Assembly (NCBI GenBank): GCA_013397865.1
Contig: VZTI01005021.1
Coordinates: forward strand, 747 to 64,746
Source: Struthidea cinerea
Taxonomy: Eukaryota > Chordata > Aves > Passeriformes > Corcoracidae
DNA length: 64,000 nt
Reading direction: 5' to 3'
Shown one piece after another: positions 36,823-50,299 of this stretch (position 1 is its first letter; every line of letters begins with the position of its first letter). The notes below the pieces were generated by a model that saw nothing but the letters and a program-made list of their open reading frames with translations, made no database searches and was not told where the DNA came from. A program made the translations under genes and the position numbers.

Positions 36823-37859
36823 GCTAATGAAGGTTTCCACTGGGATTCTCTGTGTTTTCTTCCTTGTCTCTTTTTCTGAGGTACTCTATTTTCCCAGCAA
36901 ATGTTAGCTTGAAGCAGATGTTCAGTTTGTACTATAAAACAGCCCAGAACAGTGGTCCCAAGAGTTCTTTCTTTTCAAAAGTCTATGAATCTTTTAATAC
37001 TCTTTCATCTTATCTTTAGGTTCAGGGAGATTGTTAGCAGTAGTCATATTTACTAGAATAATTTCTGGCAAGGAATTAAAAAAAATCATTAGATAACAAA
37101 GCCAGTTCAATTAAAACTAAAGCTTTCCAGAAACCTTTCTTGCATGTGTGGTGGTGTTCTCTAATTGAAAGTACATTTTAAATATACACATAAGACAAGA
37201 ATCAGGAACGGTATTAGAGACAACCCAGGAACCCTGACTTCTGCTCATCAGATCAAACATCAGATAATGTTGTCTCCCTCATGCATGATTATATGCATTG
37301 TCTCATTTCACAGCAGAAAATAACAAGTAGTAAAGGGTGGAGAGATTCACTGATGCAAGCTCTGAAGCCTAAGGCTGACATTGCCTTTCAAAACAATTTT
37401 GGCTATGAATGCTTACAAACAGATGTCAGGCTGGGGAAAAAACTGATCAGCAGTGCCACTAATTTGATGTCCTCAATGCTCCACTAGCTGGATGATTTCC
37501 CATCCTGGACTACTGGCCCATTAAACCTGTCTTTTATTACATAGTCATAAAGCTGAATGACAGAAAATACATAATTAAGACTAGTCAAATAGAAGGCAAA
37601 GGATCTACGTTGATCCCATTTGTCTCAGATAGTGAGGGACAAACTGGAATCTAAGGGCTAATATAGAGGAACATTAAAGTGTTTGCTTTCTGTAACGCAG
37701 AGCTGAGATCTTTATAGCTAGGTGGGGAAAATTCTAGGTGCATAGACAGAGCTATTATGCCAGTTATCTGAAATGCTGGAAATAAAAAATCAAACATATT
37801 TCCTAAGGGCTTCATGTTACATTAATATTTCTCCCAAGATGAGGAGTCTGGATAAGATC

Positions 37860-38760
37860 TTTTTCAGTGGCATGGGCAGTGGAATCAAAGGCACCCTCAG
37901 AAATTTTGCTGATGACACCAAGCTGTGTGGTGCAGTCCTATGCTGGAGGGAAGGGATGGATCCAGAGGGACCTGGACAGGATGGGGAGGTGGAACTGTGT
38001 GAACCTCATGAAGTTCAACAAATACCAGGTCCATGTGCAGGTGGGTCAGGGCCATCCCAATCACAAGTAAAGGCTGGGCAGAGCGTGGATGGAGAGCAGA
38101 CCTGGGGAGAAGGACTTGGAGTGTTGGTTGAGAAGCTCTACATGACGCAGTCATGTGCACTGGCAGCCCAGAAAGCCTCAGCTGTGTCCTGGGCTGCATC
38201 AAAAGAAGTGTGGCCAGCAGGTCAAGGTGGTGAGGCATTCTGCCCCTCTGCTCCTGTCTGGTGAGACCCCACCTCTAGTGCTGCATCCAACTTTGGGGCT
38301 CCCAACACAGGAAGGACATGGAGCTCTTGGAGTGAGTCCAGAGGGGGCAGAGAGATGGTTCCAGGGTGGGGGCACCTCTCCTATGGAGAGAGGCTGGGGG
38401 AGCTGGGGGTGTTCAGCCTGGAGAGGAGAAGGAACCAGAGAGGCTTTAGAGACCTTTCCAGTGCATAAAGGGAATCACTGGAGAGGGACTTTGGGCAAGG
38501 GCCTGGAATGACAGGAAAAAGGGGAATGGCTTTAAACTGAAAAAAGGGGAAGTTCAGATTAGGTAATAGGAAGAAATTCTACACTGCAAGGGTGGTGAGG
38601 CCCTGGCAGAGGCTGCCCTGAGAAGTTCTGGCAGACCCATTCCTGGAAGTCTCCAAGGCCAGGTTGGACAGGTCTTGGAGCAGTCGGGGATAGTGGAAGC
38701 TGTCCCTGCCCATGGCAGGGGGTTGGAATGAGATGATCTTTACAGTCCCTGACTGCATCA
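37860..38760 (+). mobile_element. CR1 LINE 3' part with reverse-transcriptase remnant
   Basis: At about 900 bp this is the longest young-type CR1 here. It starts in the reverse-transcriptase domain: one frame gives FADDTKLCGAV (catalytic-type ADD context) and another gives IQRDLDRMGRW...NLMKFNK. A third piece, DLGVLVEKLYMTQSCALAAQ, lies near 38115. The protein is therefore broken by frameshifts. The 3' UTR follows: GGGGGAGCTGGGGGTGTTCA, AGAGGAGAAGGAACCAGAGA, AAGAAATTCTACACTGCAAG, TCCCTGCCCATGGCAGGGGG and TTGGAATGAGATGATCTTTA. It stops before the usual TGATTCT terminus. Confidence 0.93.
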
Positions 38761-38769
38761 AGGCAGAAA

Positions 38770-41700
38770 TTATTCAACTTGTTTGCTACAACTTTGTTAC
38801 TCCTTCAGTCAGGAGGAATAATGAAAAAGTCACCAGTACTGAATCTGCAGTATCATAATGTATGTTGGATGTGGGCAAATTAAAGCTGCCAAACTAAGAC
38901 TCAAATGTTTGGTTGCCTTGGTGCTGAACTTTTGACTGCAGAGACACATTAGAGATGGCTGGCAATTGCCACTTCGTTCTCATTTCCCAAAGCTGTAAAC
39001 ACCACCTCTGCATTCAAGTGTTCAGGAAGATTCTGTATGATTGTAGTCATTATCCTGGTGTAAAATGCTGCATCTGTAAAAGCAGACTACTTTTACTGAA
39101 TAAATATTAATATTTCAGGCAAATCTGAGACAGTTGTTTTACTCTAACTGCCTCTTTCTTTATGCAGTTTGTTTTCCTAATATTTGCCACCTTGTAAAGT
39201 TTTTATCAGAAAAAATCCATATAGGTATGTGTATTACAGTATTCACTTGGTTTTTTAAATCCAGTATGAATTTCTGAAGTTGCTAGTCATACTAAATAAT
39301 TTCAGGTATTCACAGGATGTACTGCCATGTATTATATTTTACCATAATGTACTATATCTCATTATTCTTTGCTCTAGATTCTTGAAGTAAAGGCTGGAAC
39401 TCTCGATCAAGATTAATGACTTGTGTCTAAAAAAATCTGTCTAATCTAATAACTTTGAATTTTAATAGCTTTTGAGTTTAATACAGCTGTTGCCTCAGTC
39501 CTGTTTTACTCAGACATGTGGGTAGTGTGGCTTTTTCCATGACTGATCCACAGGTTTTTCTTCTGTGGCCTGCCTGCTAATCAGTTTTAAGAATCAGTAA
39601 ATATCTGTTCCTGTTTCAGTGAAAAAGATACACTTAAAGAGCCTTCAGCAACAATAGACCATTAATGTGGAGACTGATAAACCTTGTCTATAATTTCTAT
39701 TAACAGTTTCTAGTTTCTTCCTTTCATTTCTGCAGTTAATTCTTTATCTTTAAGCTTTGTCTTATGTTTGCTCCACAGAAGCATCATTAAGGGGCAAAGC
39801 CTGGGAAAAAAAAAAAGATTATTTCTTTTTAATAGAAAAGAAGATTAATTTTTTCTGCTGAAGACAAAATAACATTTTAATGATGATTAGGGGTGTATAA
39901 ATAGTTTTAAATAAGAGAGATTAATGTAGTTTTGATAACCATTGTAGCAAAATATTGAGGGCAAACTTCTAATACACTGGCATCACTGATTTTATGAACT
40001 CATTTTATTTTAATTCCTGCTGTCATACAAAAAAGTGTCTTTGAATGTTGGAGAAGCATATATAAATATAATTTTCTAAGCAAAATAGAATGGTTAGGAA
40101 TATGCAGTAAAAAATACCTGAACAGTTGTGATTCTTGGAAATCAGGATGTAACTAAGCATTTAAGTTTTCAGTGATATTTTTATCATTATTATTTCACCT
40201 TTAATAGAGGCTATTTTGTGTGTGGGTGAACCAGAAGATTATGTTGTAGATAGCAAGAATGTTAACATAATTTTTGGTACACTGCGTTAATAAAACAAGT
40301 GTAATGAGCCATAGTGGTGTGCAATATCAGGTCAATGTGAGAATTAAACTGCAAGTAATTATAATACTAAGATTGGTTGTATTCTAATTATCCTATGGCT
40401 AATAGTACAGAGTTGATTGTCTGAAACCAAAATTATTTGGGCTGGAGTTGTTTTAGTATAGATGAATATTAGCTGATGCATTGTCATTGAAGTGGTATTG
40501 TCATTTGTTTTTCAGTAAAAAAAATATCCCTTGAAGAAGCAGTTAGAATTTTCTTCTAAATTGAAATGCAAAGTGTGGCTGGATTGTGAGGAGCAATGAC
40601 ATTAGCTCCCTGCATTTATTCTGTTTTTATGGTGTAAGTAATGTTAAGCAAATTTGTATTCCATGTATCTCATAATGCAAAAACATGACTGTAAAAATGA
40701 TCTCTATAAAACTACTAATTACCAGGGAGAAGCAGTAGATGGATATAGTTATAGTCTGAGCACAAATTGGACACCAGTCCTGAGTGAAAATTCACTTCAT
40801 GTACAAGCTGTTTGAATTCAATCTTATTCTTAACTGAGAAATTCAGGAAAATTTCCAGTTGTACTGAAAAATGGTGGGGAAAGAGTTGGAGTTTGTTACA
40901 TTAGTACATCAACATCAACAAGAAAGGTACTGTTAGAGGTATACCCTCATTGGGTGGGATACCCCTCATCCTCCAAACCTAAGAAATCTGTGATTCAGTT
41001 GCCTAAATTTGATCTTGAGATCCAATCTGTCGCTGTTCAAGAGGAGCAACAAATGTTCTGTGTAATCATATATAATCATCTGTCCTTTGTAAAAGTCATT
41101 CCTTGCTATATGGTAAATACCTATCCACACTGACTCTTTCCTTTTGGAGATATTAGCTGTGGAGGGGGACGGATATTTGGAAAAAAATGTATGTTCTGCA
41201 AAGTATATGCATTTAGTGAACAAAATAGTTTGGCTTGGTGAATTTTGGCCCAAAGAAAATGGTTCCTAAAGGAAGAATTTTGCAAAGGTCCCTGCCCCAT
41301 CCTCAGCAATTAACAGAGCCTGTCTTTCTAGTTTAATTGTTGATTCAACTGTATGTAACTTTACCTCACATAGAACTTTCACAACAAGTAGCATTCTCTC
41401 ATAACAGTTTTTATCAACAGAATTTGCAGCAACTTTATCCCTGTTTCTCATTGTGATTGATCAGTGAACATGCTATTCCTATCATGAACCTCTTTATTAT
41501 TGAAAATCTCCATAAAGATAAGAATGCAGTTTATTTTAGAGATTGTTCACCAATTTGCTCCAAGAATATTACAAAGAATACTGGCTCATCATAATTTACA
41601 ATTCCTGTTGCTTAATGGATTGCATCACTCACAAGTTCTGCTTCTTTTTATTTCCCCAGTAAGAGGCCCCCAGGCAGGAGCTGAAGCAGGAGCAGGCAGG

Positions 41701-42047
41701 CATGTCCCCACTGCTGGGACCTGGGGAGATGCTGTCCGGCTAGACTCTTCTCTCATTTTGAGAAGCCTCACGGTGGAGATTACGAGCCAATTCCCCTCAT
41801 TTTCTAAGCCGATGAGAATTCAGGTGATAAGTTTTCTACACGCGAAGAAAGTATTCACCCATGAATGAATTCTTGTTATTGAAGTAAATGAAAGGTCATT
41901 ACATACATCAGTGACTTCAGTACAAGAGCCAGCGCTGGACTAGTTACTGCTAGACAGCTGCAAGGCCTGGGTGCTCTGTAAGGGCAGGGAAACCAGGATT
42001 CAGTAGCAAAGAGCTCAACATTATCACAAGGCTGTGGCTTAGCCAAC
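38770..42047. other. Intronic stretch without recognised features
   Basis: This is AT-rich DNA in which I see no exon, LTR end or CR1 tail. A short GC-rich island lies at about 41655-41745 (CCCCAGGCAGGAGCTGAAGC...), and I cannot identify it. Confidence 0.55.
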
Positions 42048-42666
42048 TGCTGTGGTTTAACCCCATCCAGCCCCCAGCCCCTCACAGCCCCTTGCTCACT
42101 CCCCAGCCAGCAGGGTCAGGGAGAGAATTGGAAAGGTCAAAGCTGGAAAACTCATGGGCTGAGATAAAGGGAGTTTAATAGGAACAGCAAAATCCCTGCA
42201 CACAAGCAGAGCAAAAAAGGGAATTAATTCCCTGCTTTCCATGGGCAGGCAGGTGTTCAGCCATCGCCAGACAGCCAGAACCCATCACATGTTACTTGCA
42301 TTACATGTGACTTGGGAAGTGACTTGGGAAGACAAATGCCACCACTAGAAATGACCCCCTTCCTCCTTCTTCCCCCCACTTTATACACTGAGCATGATGC
42401 CACATGGTCTGGAACATCCCTTTGGTCACTTGGGGTCACCTGTCCTGGCTGTGTCTCCTCCCAGCCTCCCAACCTCCCCCAGCCCCTCGCAGCCTGGCAG
42501 TGCAAAAAGCAGCAAAGGCCTTGGCTCTGTGCGAGCCCTGCCCAGCAATAACAAAAACGTCTCTGTGTTATCACCCCTGTGCTCAGCACAAACCCAAAGC
42601 ACAGCCCCACACCAGCCACTGGGAAAAATCTAACTCCACCCCAGCCAAACCCAGAACACCAGGACA
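42048..42666 (-). mobile_element. Endogenous retrovirus LTR, reverse, near complete
   Basis: The + strand runs from TGCTGTGGTTTAACCCCATC to CCAGCCAAACCCAGAACACC and AGGACA. The minus strand therefore starts TGTCCTGGTGTTCTGGGTTT and ends GGTTAAACCACAGCA, the layout of a common bird LTR family. A reverse ATTAAA signal (TTTAAT) is at 42174-42179. TTTATACACTGAGCATGATG and ACATCCCTTTGGTCACTTGG match the copy at 29678-30166. I could not find a matching target duplication at the chosen ends. Small tandem repeats (GTGACTTGGGAA twice near 42309) lie inside. Confidence 0.82.
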
Positions 42667-44727
42667 AGGTTGTCCTGCTGCATCCGACTGAGGTGAGCAA
42701 AGTCCAGATCCTCAGTTGAGTCTATGCTGAAGAGGCACATCCAAGAAGACAGAAGTAAGAGCTGCAAAGACGGGTTCAGGATGACGTCTGACAACAGCCA
42801 GCATCAGCCACAGTCCAGGGATCATCAAGCAAGGCCACACCTGAGGCTATTTCGTATGTGAAAAACCAGAAAACTTAGAGTCAAGATGTTAAGGGTGTGT
42901 TACAGATAAAACCATATTCTAAAGAGGAATATACCAACCCCAATGTTGTCATCAGTTTTTTTAAGATTTCCAGCTCTTTAAAGAGTCTAAAATCAGTGTT
43001 AGATTTTAGCATCTGAGCCTGTTTGCGCCCAATTCATGGAGATTTTCAGTGTGAGGTGGTGTCAGTGAGGAAGCTACTCAGAGCCCCTTGTAACCTGCAG
43101 GATTGTGGCTGTGTTTCAAGAAGGCTAGTGAAGCTGAAAACAGGATCTCAGACTTCTGCTGTCAAATCACCTTTCCCTCCTCTGTTTTCAAACTTAGTAC
43201 AATAGAATGGGAAAGATCCAAGTTGTTACACTAAACTGTAGTAATCAGTCATCTACACTGTGTGCTTTGGGGCACTGTATTGAATACTAAGCAGGTCTAT
43301 GCCTATACTTTGCACATTTTTAGTGGTTTTGACAGCTTCATTTTTTCAAGTAGTAATTAAACTATGTGTGTATCAAAATATTTGCAAAGAAGCTGTAACT
43401 TCTGTTGTATGTAGTCATATTATTTTCATTCTCTATCATGTACTGATAGTGTAACTAAAATGATGAAAAAACTTGCAGAGAGGATTTTTTCCTCTCTCTT
43501 CACTTTCCTCTTCCCAAGTTTCCTTCACAGTTATGTCTCGTTGATTAACACAGTGCAGACAGCATCAATATTCATATTTTAAGGACAGCTATTGAGATCT
43601 ATGTGTCTCTGGCTCAATAATATGCAGATTCTGAGGGATTTTTTTTTAGAATAGCAGAAATGGAATTTAGAAAGTGATCTGTTTAAAGTGATTATTCATA
43701 ACTAATAACATTGGCTACACAGTTTCATTGCTTTGCAATTACCTCAGAAGAGAGAGTCCATTAGACCTGTAGGTACATCCTGTTTAACATAGGCTCAGAG
43801 GAATATAGAACTTCCCCAGAAGAAGAGCCAATTTTCAAATCATTTAAGAATGAAAATAAAATAAAAGTATAAAGAAAATCTTGCAGTCTACATTGTAGAT
43901 GAAGCACTTTTCATCTCAGTAAAACTAGAAGTTTGTCACATAAAACTCAGTTTAGGTTAGGGAAATTAATATTTTAGAGCTTACATCAGGAAACTGGTAA
44001 CAAAGAACCATTTGGTTTTATCACAGCAAAAAAGACTTTCAGTTTTTCAACAATAGAGGTCTGAGTCTGGCTTCTCTCTCTCATCGTCTTCTGTTTTCTA
44101 CATCTTCAAGAGAAGTGATAATATGTCAGGCTGTAATCAGCTAGAGTAATGTATTTATTTATGTATGCATCAAGTGATGGAATTTCTGCCATTTACTAAA
44201 TTATGATTAGCTAGGATTTCCCCCCTCTTATTTTGAATGCTAGCAATTTAAGACACCATAGAAAACTGTGGTTTCAAACAAACAGAGTTGACTTTGCCTA
44301 GTTGCAAGATATCCAGACAAAAACTCTTGTCTGGGAATTGTATAATTACATTTATATGACACCATGCCCTGCTCTGTTCACATCTGTATTTAAATTTCAG
44401 ATGAATCTTTATTCTCCTTGAATTCCTGTGTCTGGCAGTATACAGAATGAAGCTGATGTCTGCTTGAGCAGACATACCCCTTATTCTATGCTCACAGGGT
44501 CAGATCTTAAATTCACAACCCTTAACATCATTAGGGTTAGGAAAATTCTGTCTCCTCTCTTTCAAAATCTAAAATGTAGAGCTCTACAGCAGGATGAGTG
44601 GCACTCTAAAGAGCATCTCTGGGTGAGCCATATGTGGGAATGCTGATTTCCTTTCACTGATAAAGAGAAAATGGAGTCAAGATGACTAGCTCAGATGGAA
44701 GATTATTATGTTTTATTGCTGTAGAAA
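42667..44727. other. Intronic stretch without recognised features
   Basis: No clear repeat or coding signal. The first 170 bp after the LTR stay GC-richer (to about 42850) and could be linked retroviral sequence, but no motif supports this. Confidence 0.5.
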
Positions 44728-45080
44728 CTCACAGAATCACAGAATACTTTGGGTTAGAAGAGACCTCTAAAAGCCATCTAGTTCAGTCCCTCTACAGTAA
44801 TCAGGGATGACTTCAAACAGATCCAGTTGCTCAGAGTTGCATCCAACCTGACCTTGAATCTTTCATGGGTTGGGGCATCCACCACCTCTCCGGGCAGCCT
44901 GTTCTGGGGTTTTACCACCCTCACTGTAAAAAACTTCTTCCTTATATTTTATTATCTTACAACAACAATGGATCTTCCTCCAGCTTTATACCATTACCTC
45001 TTGCCCTGTTGCCACAGGTGCTCATAATATATTTGTCCCCAGCTTTCTTACTGGCCCCCTTCAAGTACTGAAAATCTTAT
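44728..45080 (-). mobile_element. CR1 LINE 3' fragment, reverse
   Basis: The + strand reads CACAGAATCACAGAATACTT, GGGTTAGAAGAGACCTCTAA, GTTGGGGCATCCACCACCTC, TCCGGGCAGCCTGTTCTGGG and TCACTGTAAAAAACTTCTTC, then a CCTCTTGCCCTGTTGCCACAGG part. This is the classical CR1 3' UTR layout in reverse. Confidence 0.92.
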
Positions 45081-48059
45081 CTATTTTAACTAGTCTTAAA
45101 AGGTAGGATAAAACCACAGCAAATTCCAGTGAAAATGAAATTTACAGCAGCCAATCTGTCAGACCCTACAGGTAGAAACTGCTCCATTATGCCTCCTGAG
45201 GTTTGGTATTTGTAATTTAGTACGGTATGTGTGGCGTGCTTAAATTAAACAATTGTAAGAGCACAGCACAATAAGTGTGTACTCAAGAGCATCTGTAATA
45301 GACAGAGAAAAATTAGGGAGACTCTAAATGAGTCTCAGAAACCATCTGTTAAACAGGATCAGAAATAATAAAACAATCCAGTGGAAATCCTTTGTGGCTG
45401 CTTTCAGGTGCACTTATGGTTTGAGAAGGACAGTGATGAAAATGCTATTCATTAATTGCTTCCTGCAAAACTTCCTTGCAGAGTCAATCACCATCTGGAG
45501 ACAGAAATAGTTTTTACCAAAAGTTCCACGAATGTTAATAATGGCAATAACAGTCCATACTTCTATTGAGTCTAACATTTGGGAATCACAAGAACTTCAT
45601 AAATACAGTGAAAATTTCAAAACTACAGTGGGGAAGTCTTATAATAGAATTAGGAAGTCTTGTGGGTTAAACAGAAAACAACATCAGGTAAAAACCTGTT
45701 AATATTTAAAGTGATCCTTGAACTGTCTGTGGTTTGTATGGGTTACTAAATTAGATGTTTTAACCAGCAAAAACCTCCATTCTGAAGAAGAATTTGCTCT
45801 TCTCTGAACTGTTTGCGATGTTGCGCAAGAAACAATGATGATTTTTTATTCAGTAACCAAACTGAAGGTGAATAAATTATTTAGAGTGATCTCAAACAAA
45901 TACATTGTTTCAAGATCATATTCAATGAAAATTGTGTCTCAAATGAGACAGTCTAACCAAAGTGAAAACTGTTTTACAGCACTTCCAAACTAGTACAAGC
46001 TGTGAAGACATCAATGTTGTATCAACCTCCCACTTACCTCCTTTGTTGCTGGTAGTCATCAGATCACTGTACAAAATATGGATGGTCTGTATGCAAGTTC
46101 CTCTTTTTTTTGCTTAATTTAGAAGAAGGCCTCAAAATCTCATGGTTTTTACAGGGGAAAAAGGTTACAGGCTTTGATCTATTCCCAGGATATATCCTGA
46201 GCCTTGAGATAAGCCTCATAATAACTATTTTAGGAATCTGAAGATTTACATGCTCTTCAGTAAGAAAAGGAAATGTTTTTTTTTTCCATGATAATTTATT
46301 TAATTTATTATTTAATTTCATTCCTTTCCAAGTACGTATTAATATGGCACTTACTGATGCGTCGTCTGAAGGGTTTCCTGTAATACAATAAGGAAAATGG
46401 TCAGCAGCTGCTTCATGTGGCTCATTCTCAGCATAAGAGGAGAGATATATGATCAGTTAAATGCTTTGTTTTGTCAGTGTTTGGTTTTATTTGATTTTTA
46501 AAATAGATTCTGTTTAATTTTTATCTTAGAATAAGTAGTTCAAGGAGAAATAATCTTGGTCTTGCAATGCAACAAGAGATTTCAGTTTTAGATCCTCAAA
46601 AGTGTTATTCCTGGGTTTAAGGAACTTTTTGGATAAGGTTTGTTGTACCTGAAGAGAAACTTAGGGGTGGCTTAAAAATCCTTATTGCATTTAAGAGTTA
46701 AAATTATCAACCATAGATGTTATGTTATTCAGACTTATCTCAGAAATTATAAATATGTGTCACAAATTCACTGGGTGTAATGTCAGAGATTGAGGGTATC
46801 TGAGAAAGTGATGTCATGGGCTAGAAAGCAGGTCCAGTGCAATCTCTGTTAGAAGAAAAACTCTTACACATCAGAGCATGAGATTTGATGGCTTCATGCT
46901 AAAGCTCACTGCATCATAAGCATGAAATGGGAACATGAGTTCCAGCTCTAAAAGCCTGTCCCTGATTTCCCCAGTGAATATGGTGCGTGGCCCATCGGAA
47001 ATCACACAAGTTTGTTTAAGAGGTAGTTTAATCTTTTAAATTTAGCACATGAGATGGGCCGTGAAGCCTTTGAAACGCAACTGTTACAGATGATCATACA
47101 CTCAATGGGTCACCACTTATATCTCGGACAGAAAAATCCTTGAGGTTTATCTGTAGCTGGAGTGAGTTGGAAAATCTAGTTAGCTGATAGGAAAAGAAGT
47201 GCATACCTTCACCAGTGAGAAGTTAAATAAACATATTGCTTCTGCATCTATAGTGGCTCTGCCAGGCTTTGACATTGGACATACAGATTTACCTGGTTCC
47301 TAGGATCTATCTCAATACTCAGAGAGTGAAACCAGAAAAGAAGCTGGCTGAAAGAGGTGGGGAAAGCTCGGGATTTGTTCAGGTTCAAAAAAGTGACAGA
47401 GGTCACTTGGGGATGGGGAGGAAGAAGAGACATTCCTGTTGAAAAAACAGTTCAGTAATGAGGACCTGTTGTCAAGAAGCAAATAGAGGAAGAACTGACA
47501 AAAGCCATATTTTTTTCTATCTTTAAAAAAATCAGCATAAACGGTACAAAAATAATAATCTAAGATAATTGGAATAAAAAAAGTGAGAGGATGGAGTGGG
47601 ATCCATCATTCTGAGAGACTGGCTGACACAATATGAAGCTGAATTGTGGTCCCAAAGCTAAACTTTACTTTGCTCATATTTTAAAGGAATTTGTGTTGAA
47701 AATGAGAAATGGCAAGATGTGTGCAGATGTTGATGGAGTGGAAATGAAAGTTGCCACAGTCAAGCTTAGTGGTAGATCTCCAAAGTAAAATATCCTTGAA
47801 TCAGAAGAATTGGACAATGTACATCATAGAATTCAAAATTAAATTGAAGATGGAATAGCAAACCCAAAGCAGTTTTTAGTAAATATCTTTAAACAGATGT
47901 CAAACATGTAGTCTGTGCTTAAGGAAAAGAGATGATGGAGAAGGTTCTGTGCACTTGAAGAACAATAGTTTGTATATAAAATACAGCAAAATACTTTGAA
48001 ATTCTCAAAATGAGTTGACTAAAGCTACATTATTCAATGACCTAGAAAACAAAGTTGCC
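45081..48059. other. Intronic stretch without recognised features
   Basis: AT-rich sequence with no tail, LTR end, RNA fold or exon that I can recognise. Confidence 0.5.
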
Positions 48060-48094
48060 TTTTTTTTTTTTTTTTCAGTTTTGAAGGAACTATT

Positions 48095-48495
48095 GAGTAA
48101 CGTCCCCTGGGAAAATACTTTTGAAGGTGCTGTGACCACCTCATAAGGGCACAGGAACAAGCAATTCCAAAATACTGGAAGTCAAGCAGAAAAGGCAGAA
48201 GACTAGCTTGGCTGAGCAGAAATTTTTTTGGAGCTAAGGCAAAAAAGGAAAGTGTATGCTCTGAGGGAGCAACATCAGGTGATGTGGGAGAAACACAGAG
48301 ATGCCACTTGCCACTGCAGGGAGAAAATCTGGGTGGCCAAAGTGCAACTGGACATGAAGCTGAACAGAAATAAATTGTGCGGGGGAAAGGGTTTTTTAAC
48401 ATAGATTCTTGGGTATCTTGGAAAGGGCCAGAAGTTGGAGTCAGTGATTCCGATGGGTCACTTTCAACTCACGATATTCCGTGATTCTGCAAATC
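48095..48495 (+). mobile_element. Internally deleted CR1 LINE (ORF2 middle joined to 3' end)
   Basis: From about 48148 the + frame gives EQAIPKYWKSSRKGRRLAWL and SRN, a segment that lies between the endonuclease and reverse-transcriptase domains of avian CR1 ORF2. After frameshifts it continues through TGCCACTGCAGGGAGAAAAT, GGCCAAAGTGCAACTGGACA and GGGGAAAGGGTTTTTTAACA. Near 48405 it switches to the CR1 3' terminus (AGTTGGAGTCAGTGATTCCG, TTTCAACTCACG, TTCCGTGATTCTG). The whole reverse-transcriptase part is missing. A 16-T run lies just before it (48060-48075). Confidence 0.75.
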
Positions 48496-48891
48496 TGTGA
48501 AAATACAGAAAAAATTTTGGATATTATGGAAAAAAATCTCTTTCCTAATTTCACTTTTTCCTTTATTTGCATAAACCTCAATTAAATTGGAACATTAAAC
48601 TGGTTGCACCAGGAGTCCATTAAAAATTTAGTTACCTTCTGAGGCGAACATTAAGAAGTTATTACTCTAAAGTCTACTTAAACAGTTAAAAATAATTAAA
48701 ATATATAGGGAAGATCATTACATATCATGAGATACTTTTCTAAGGAAGATGGGAGATGGTTAAGGATTCTCAAAGGTTTTAACAATTCAGAGATGAGAGT
48801 AGGGTTTTGTAGATTTATCATTTGTTACCCCCAGTTTTCCCCAGACAGAGAATGCTGCAGTACAGTGTCTGGACTCATTTAATGTTGTTGG

Positions 48892-48986
48892 GGGTTTTTG
48901 TTTGTTTGTTTGTTTGTTTGTTTGTTTGTTTGTTTGTTTGTTTGTTTGTTGTTTGGTTTTTGTTTGGTTTTTGTTTGTTTGTTTTT
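48892..48986. repeat. (GTTT)n microsatellite
   Basis: At least 12 uninterrupted GTTT units followed by interrupted TTTGG/GTTT units. It creates a Phe-Val-Cys-Leu repeat open frame on + and a Lys-Gln-Thr-Asn one on -, neither of them real. Confidence 0.97.
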
Positions 48987-50299
48987 CATGTTTTTACACT
49001 TCAAAGAAAAATAATAGCTAATCTCCAAAACTGACCCATGCTCCAAGCACAGCTGAGTTTTCTGCTCAAACCACTTGAGAAATGAAAATAGCTTTTTCTT
49101 CATTCTGATTATTTCAAGATCTCAATTTTGCAAACTTCTGTAGCTGTTTCATTCTACAATGTTTTATTGTAGAATATTTTTTGTTTAGTTTTGTTTTGTT
49201 ATGTTTTGTTTAGTATTTTTGTTGCTGCTGTTATTGAAGGTGTTTGTAATTGAACTATTATAGCTGAAAATGTTGGTACTCATTTCTTTGCTTAAGGCAT
49301 TTTTGGGCAGATTTAGATGTGGGAAATTGACAATCTATATTTAAGGTTCACCATATTCTCATGAGTTTTTAGCAGGAGTTGCTAAGTTTTAGGAGAGTCT
49401 GATAAATCTGAATCAAAAATCAAAAGTAAAAAAATTGTGAAATATATATTCACAAATATTCACAAATTACAATTCAAAAATATAAAATTTGTGAATCAAG
49501 AAAAGAAACTTACAGAAAGAGAAACATGTAGAGTCATTATCATTATTACTTGGACAAAGTTCTATGCTGTTGTCTGGGACATGTTATCTCACTATTCTTA
49601 TTTCTACTATATCAAAATTAATGATATCCACCTCTAGGCAGGTTTTGTCATTGTATGCATAATTTCCACAGAAAGGGGCCTTCCTCCAGGGAGAGCCACT
49701 GGGAGATCAAGACCATCTCTTATAATTTTGGTGATTTCCTCTTTTTTCCATTAGGCTTTTAATTTTCATAAATAAATAGCTTCTCATGATATTTTAAACT
49801 AATATATTCAACCCTCAGCTGGGTACTCTTACTGTTTTTGCATTTCAAGTATAGTTTCATCTTTTTATTAGTCAGCCCTATAGAGAGGGTTTTATTTTAA
49901 AGCTTTTCCCCTCCCTCGATCAGCTGGTGAAGCTAACATCTCTTGCAAAATAACAATTTAAAAAAAAAAAAAACCAAACCAAAACAACACAAAAACCACT
50001 CATGTTCACTTAGCTAGTCTTAACAAGGTTATCTCTTCGGGTGGCCACTGGGAATATTGTTTTTGTAAATATAGAAAAATTCTTTCTGAACGGACTGGCT
50101 CTGTTGACTGTGTGCTGAGACACTACAAATCAGGTAGAAACATGGGGATGCAGTTCCACTGTTTCTTGGTTTTTGGGATGGTAGCTACATTCAGGGGTTT
50201 GTGGAACATGGCAGAGTTTTCCATGTCATTCCATGAGCAGTGTTGTTAATATAACTATGCAACAGCAATCAAAATAACACATTTTTGTCTCTTTCATCA

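Noticed and set aside
37773..38264. 163-codon open frame
   Set aside because: It contains pieces of a CR1 reverse transcriptase broken by frameshifts; it is a LINE remnant, not a host gene.
41655..41745. Short GC-rich island
   Set aside because: Possibly a repeat relic, but no ends, tail or motif could be assigned.
48822..49103. Repetitive FVCL/KQTN peptides
   Set aside because: Direct translation of the (GTTT)n microsatellite on both strands.
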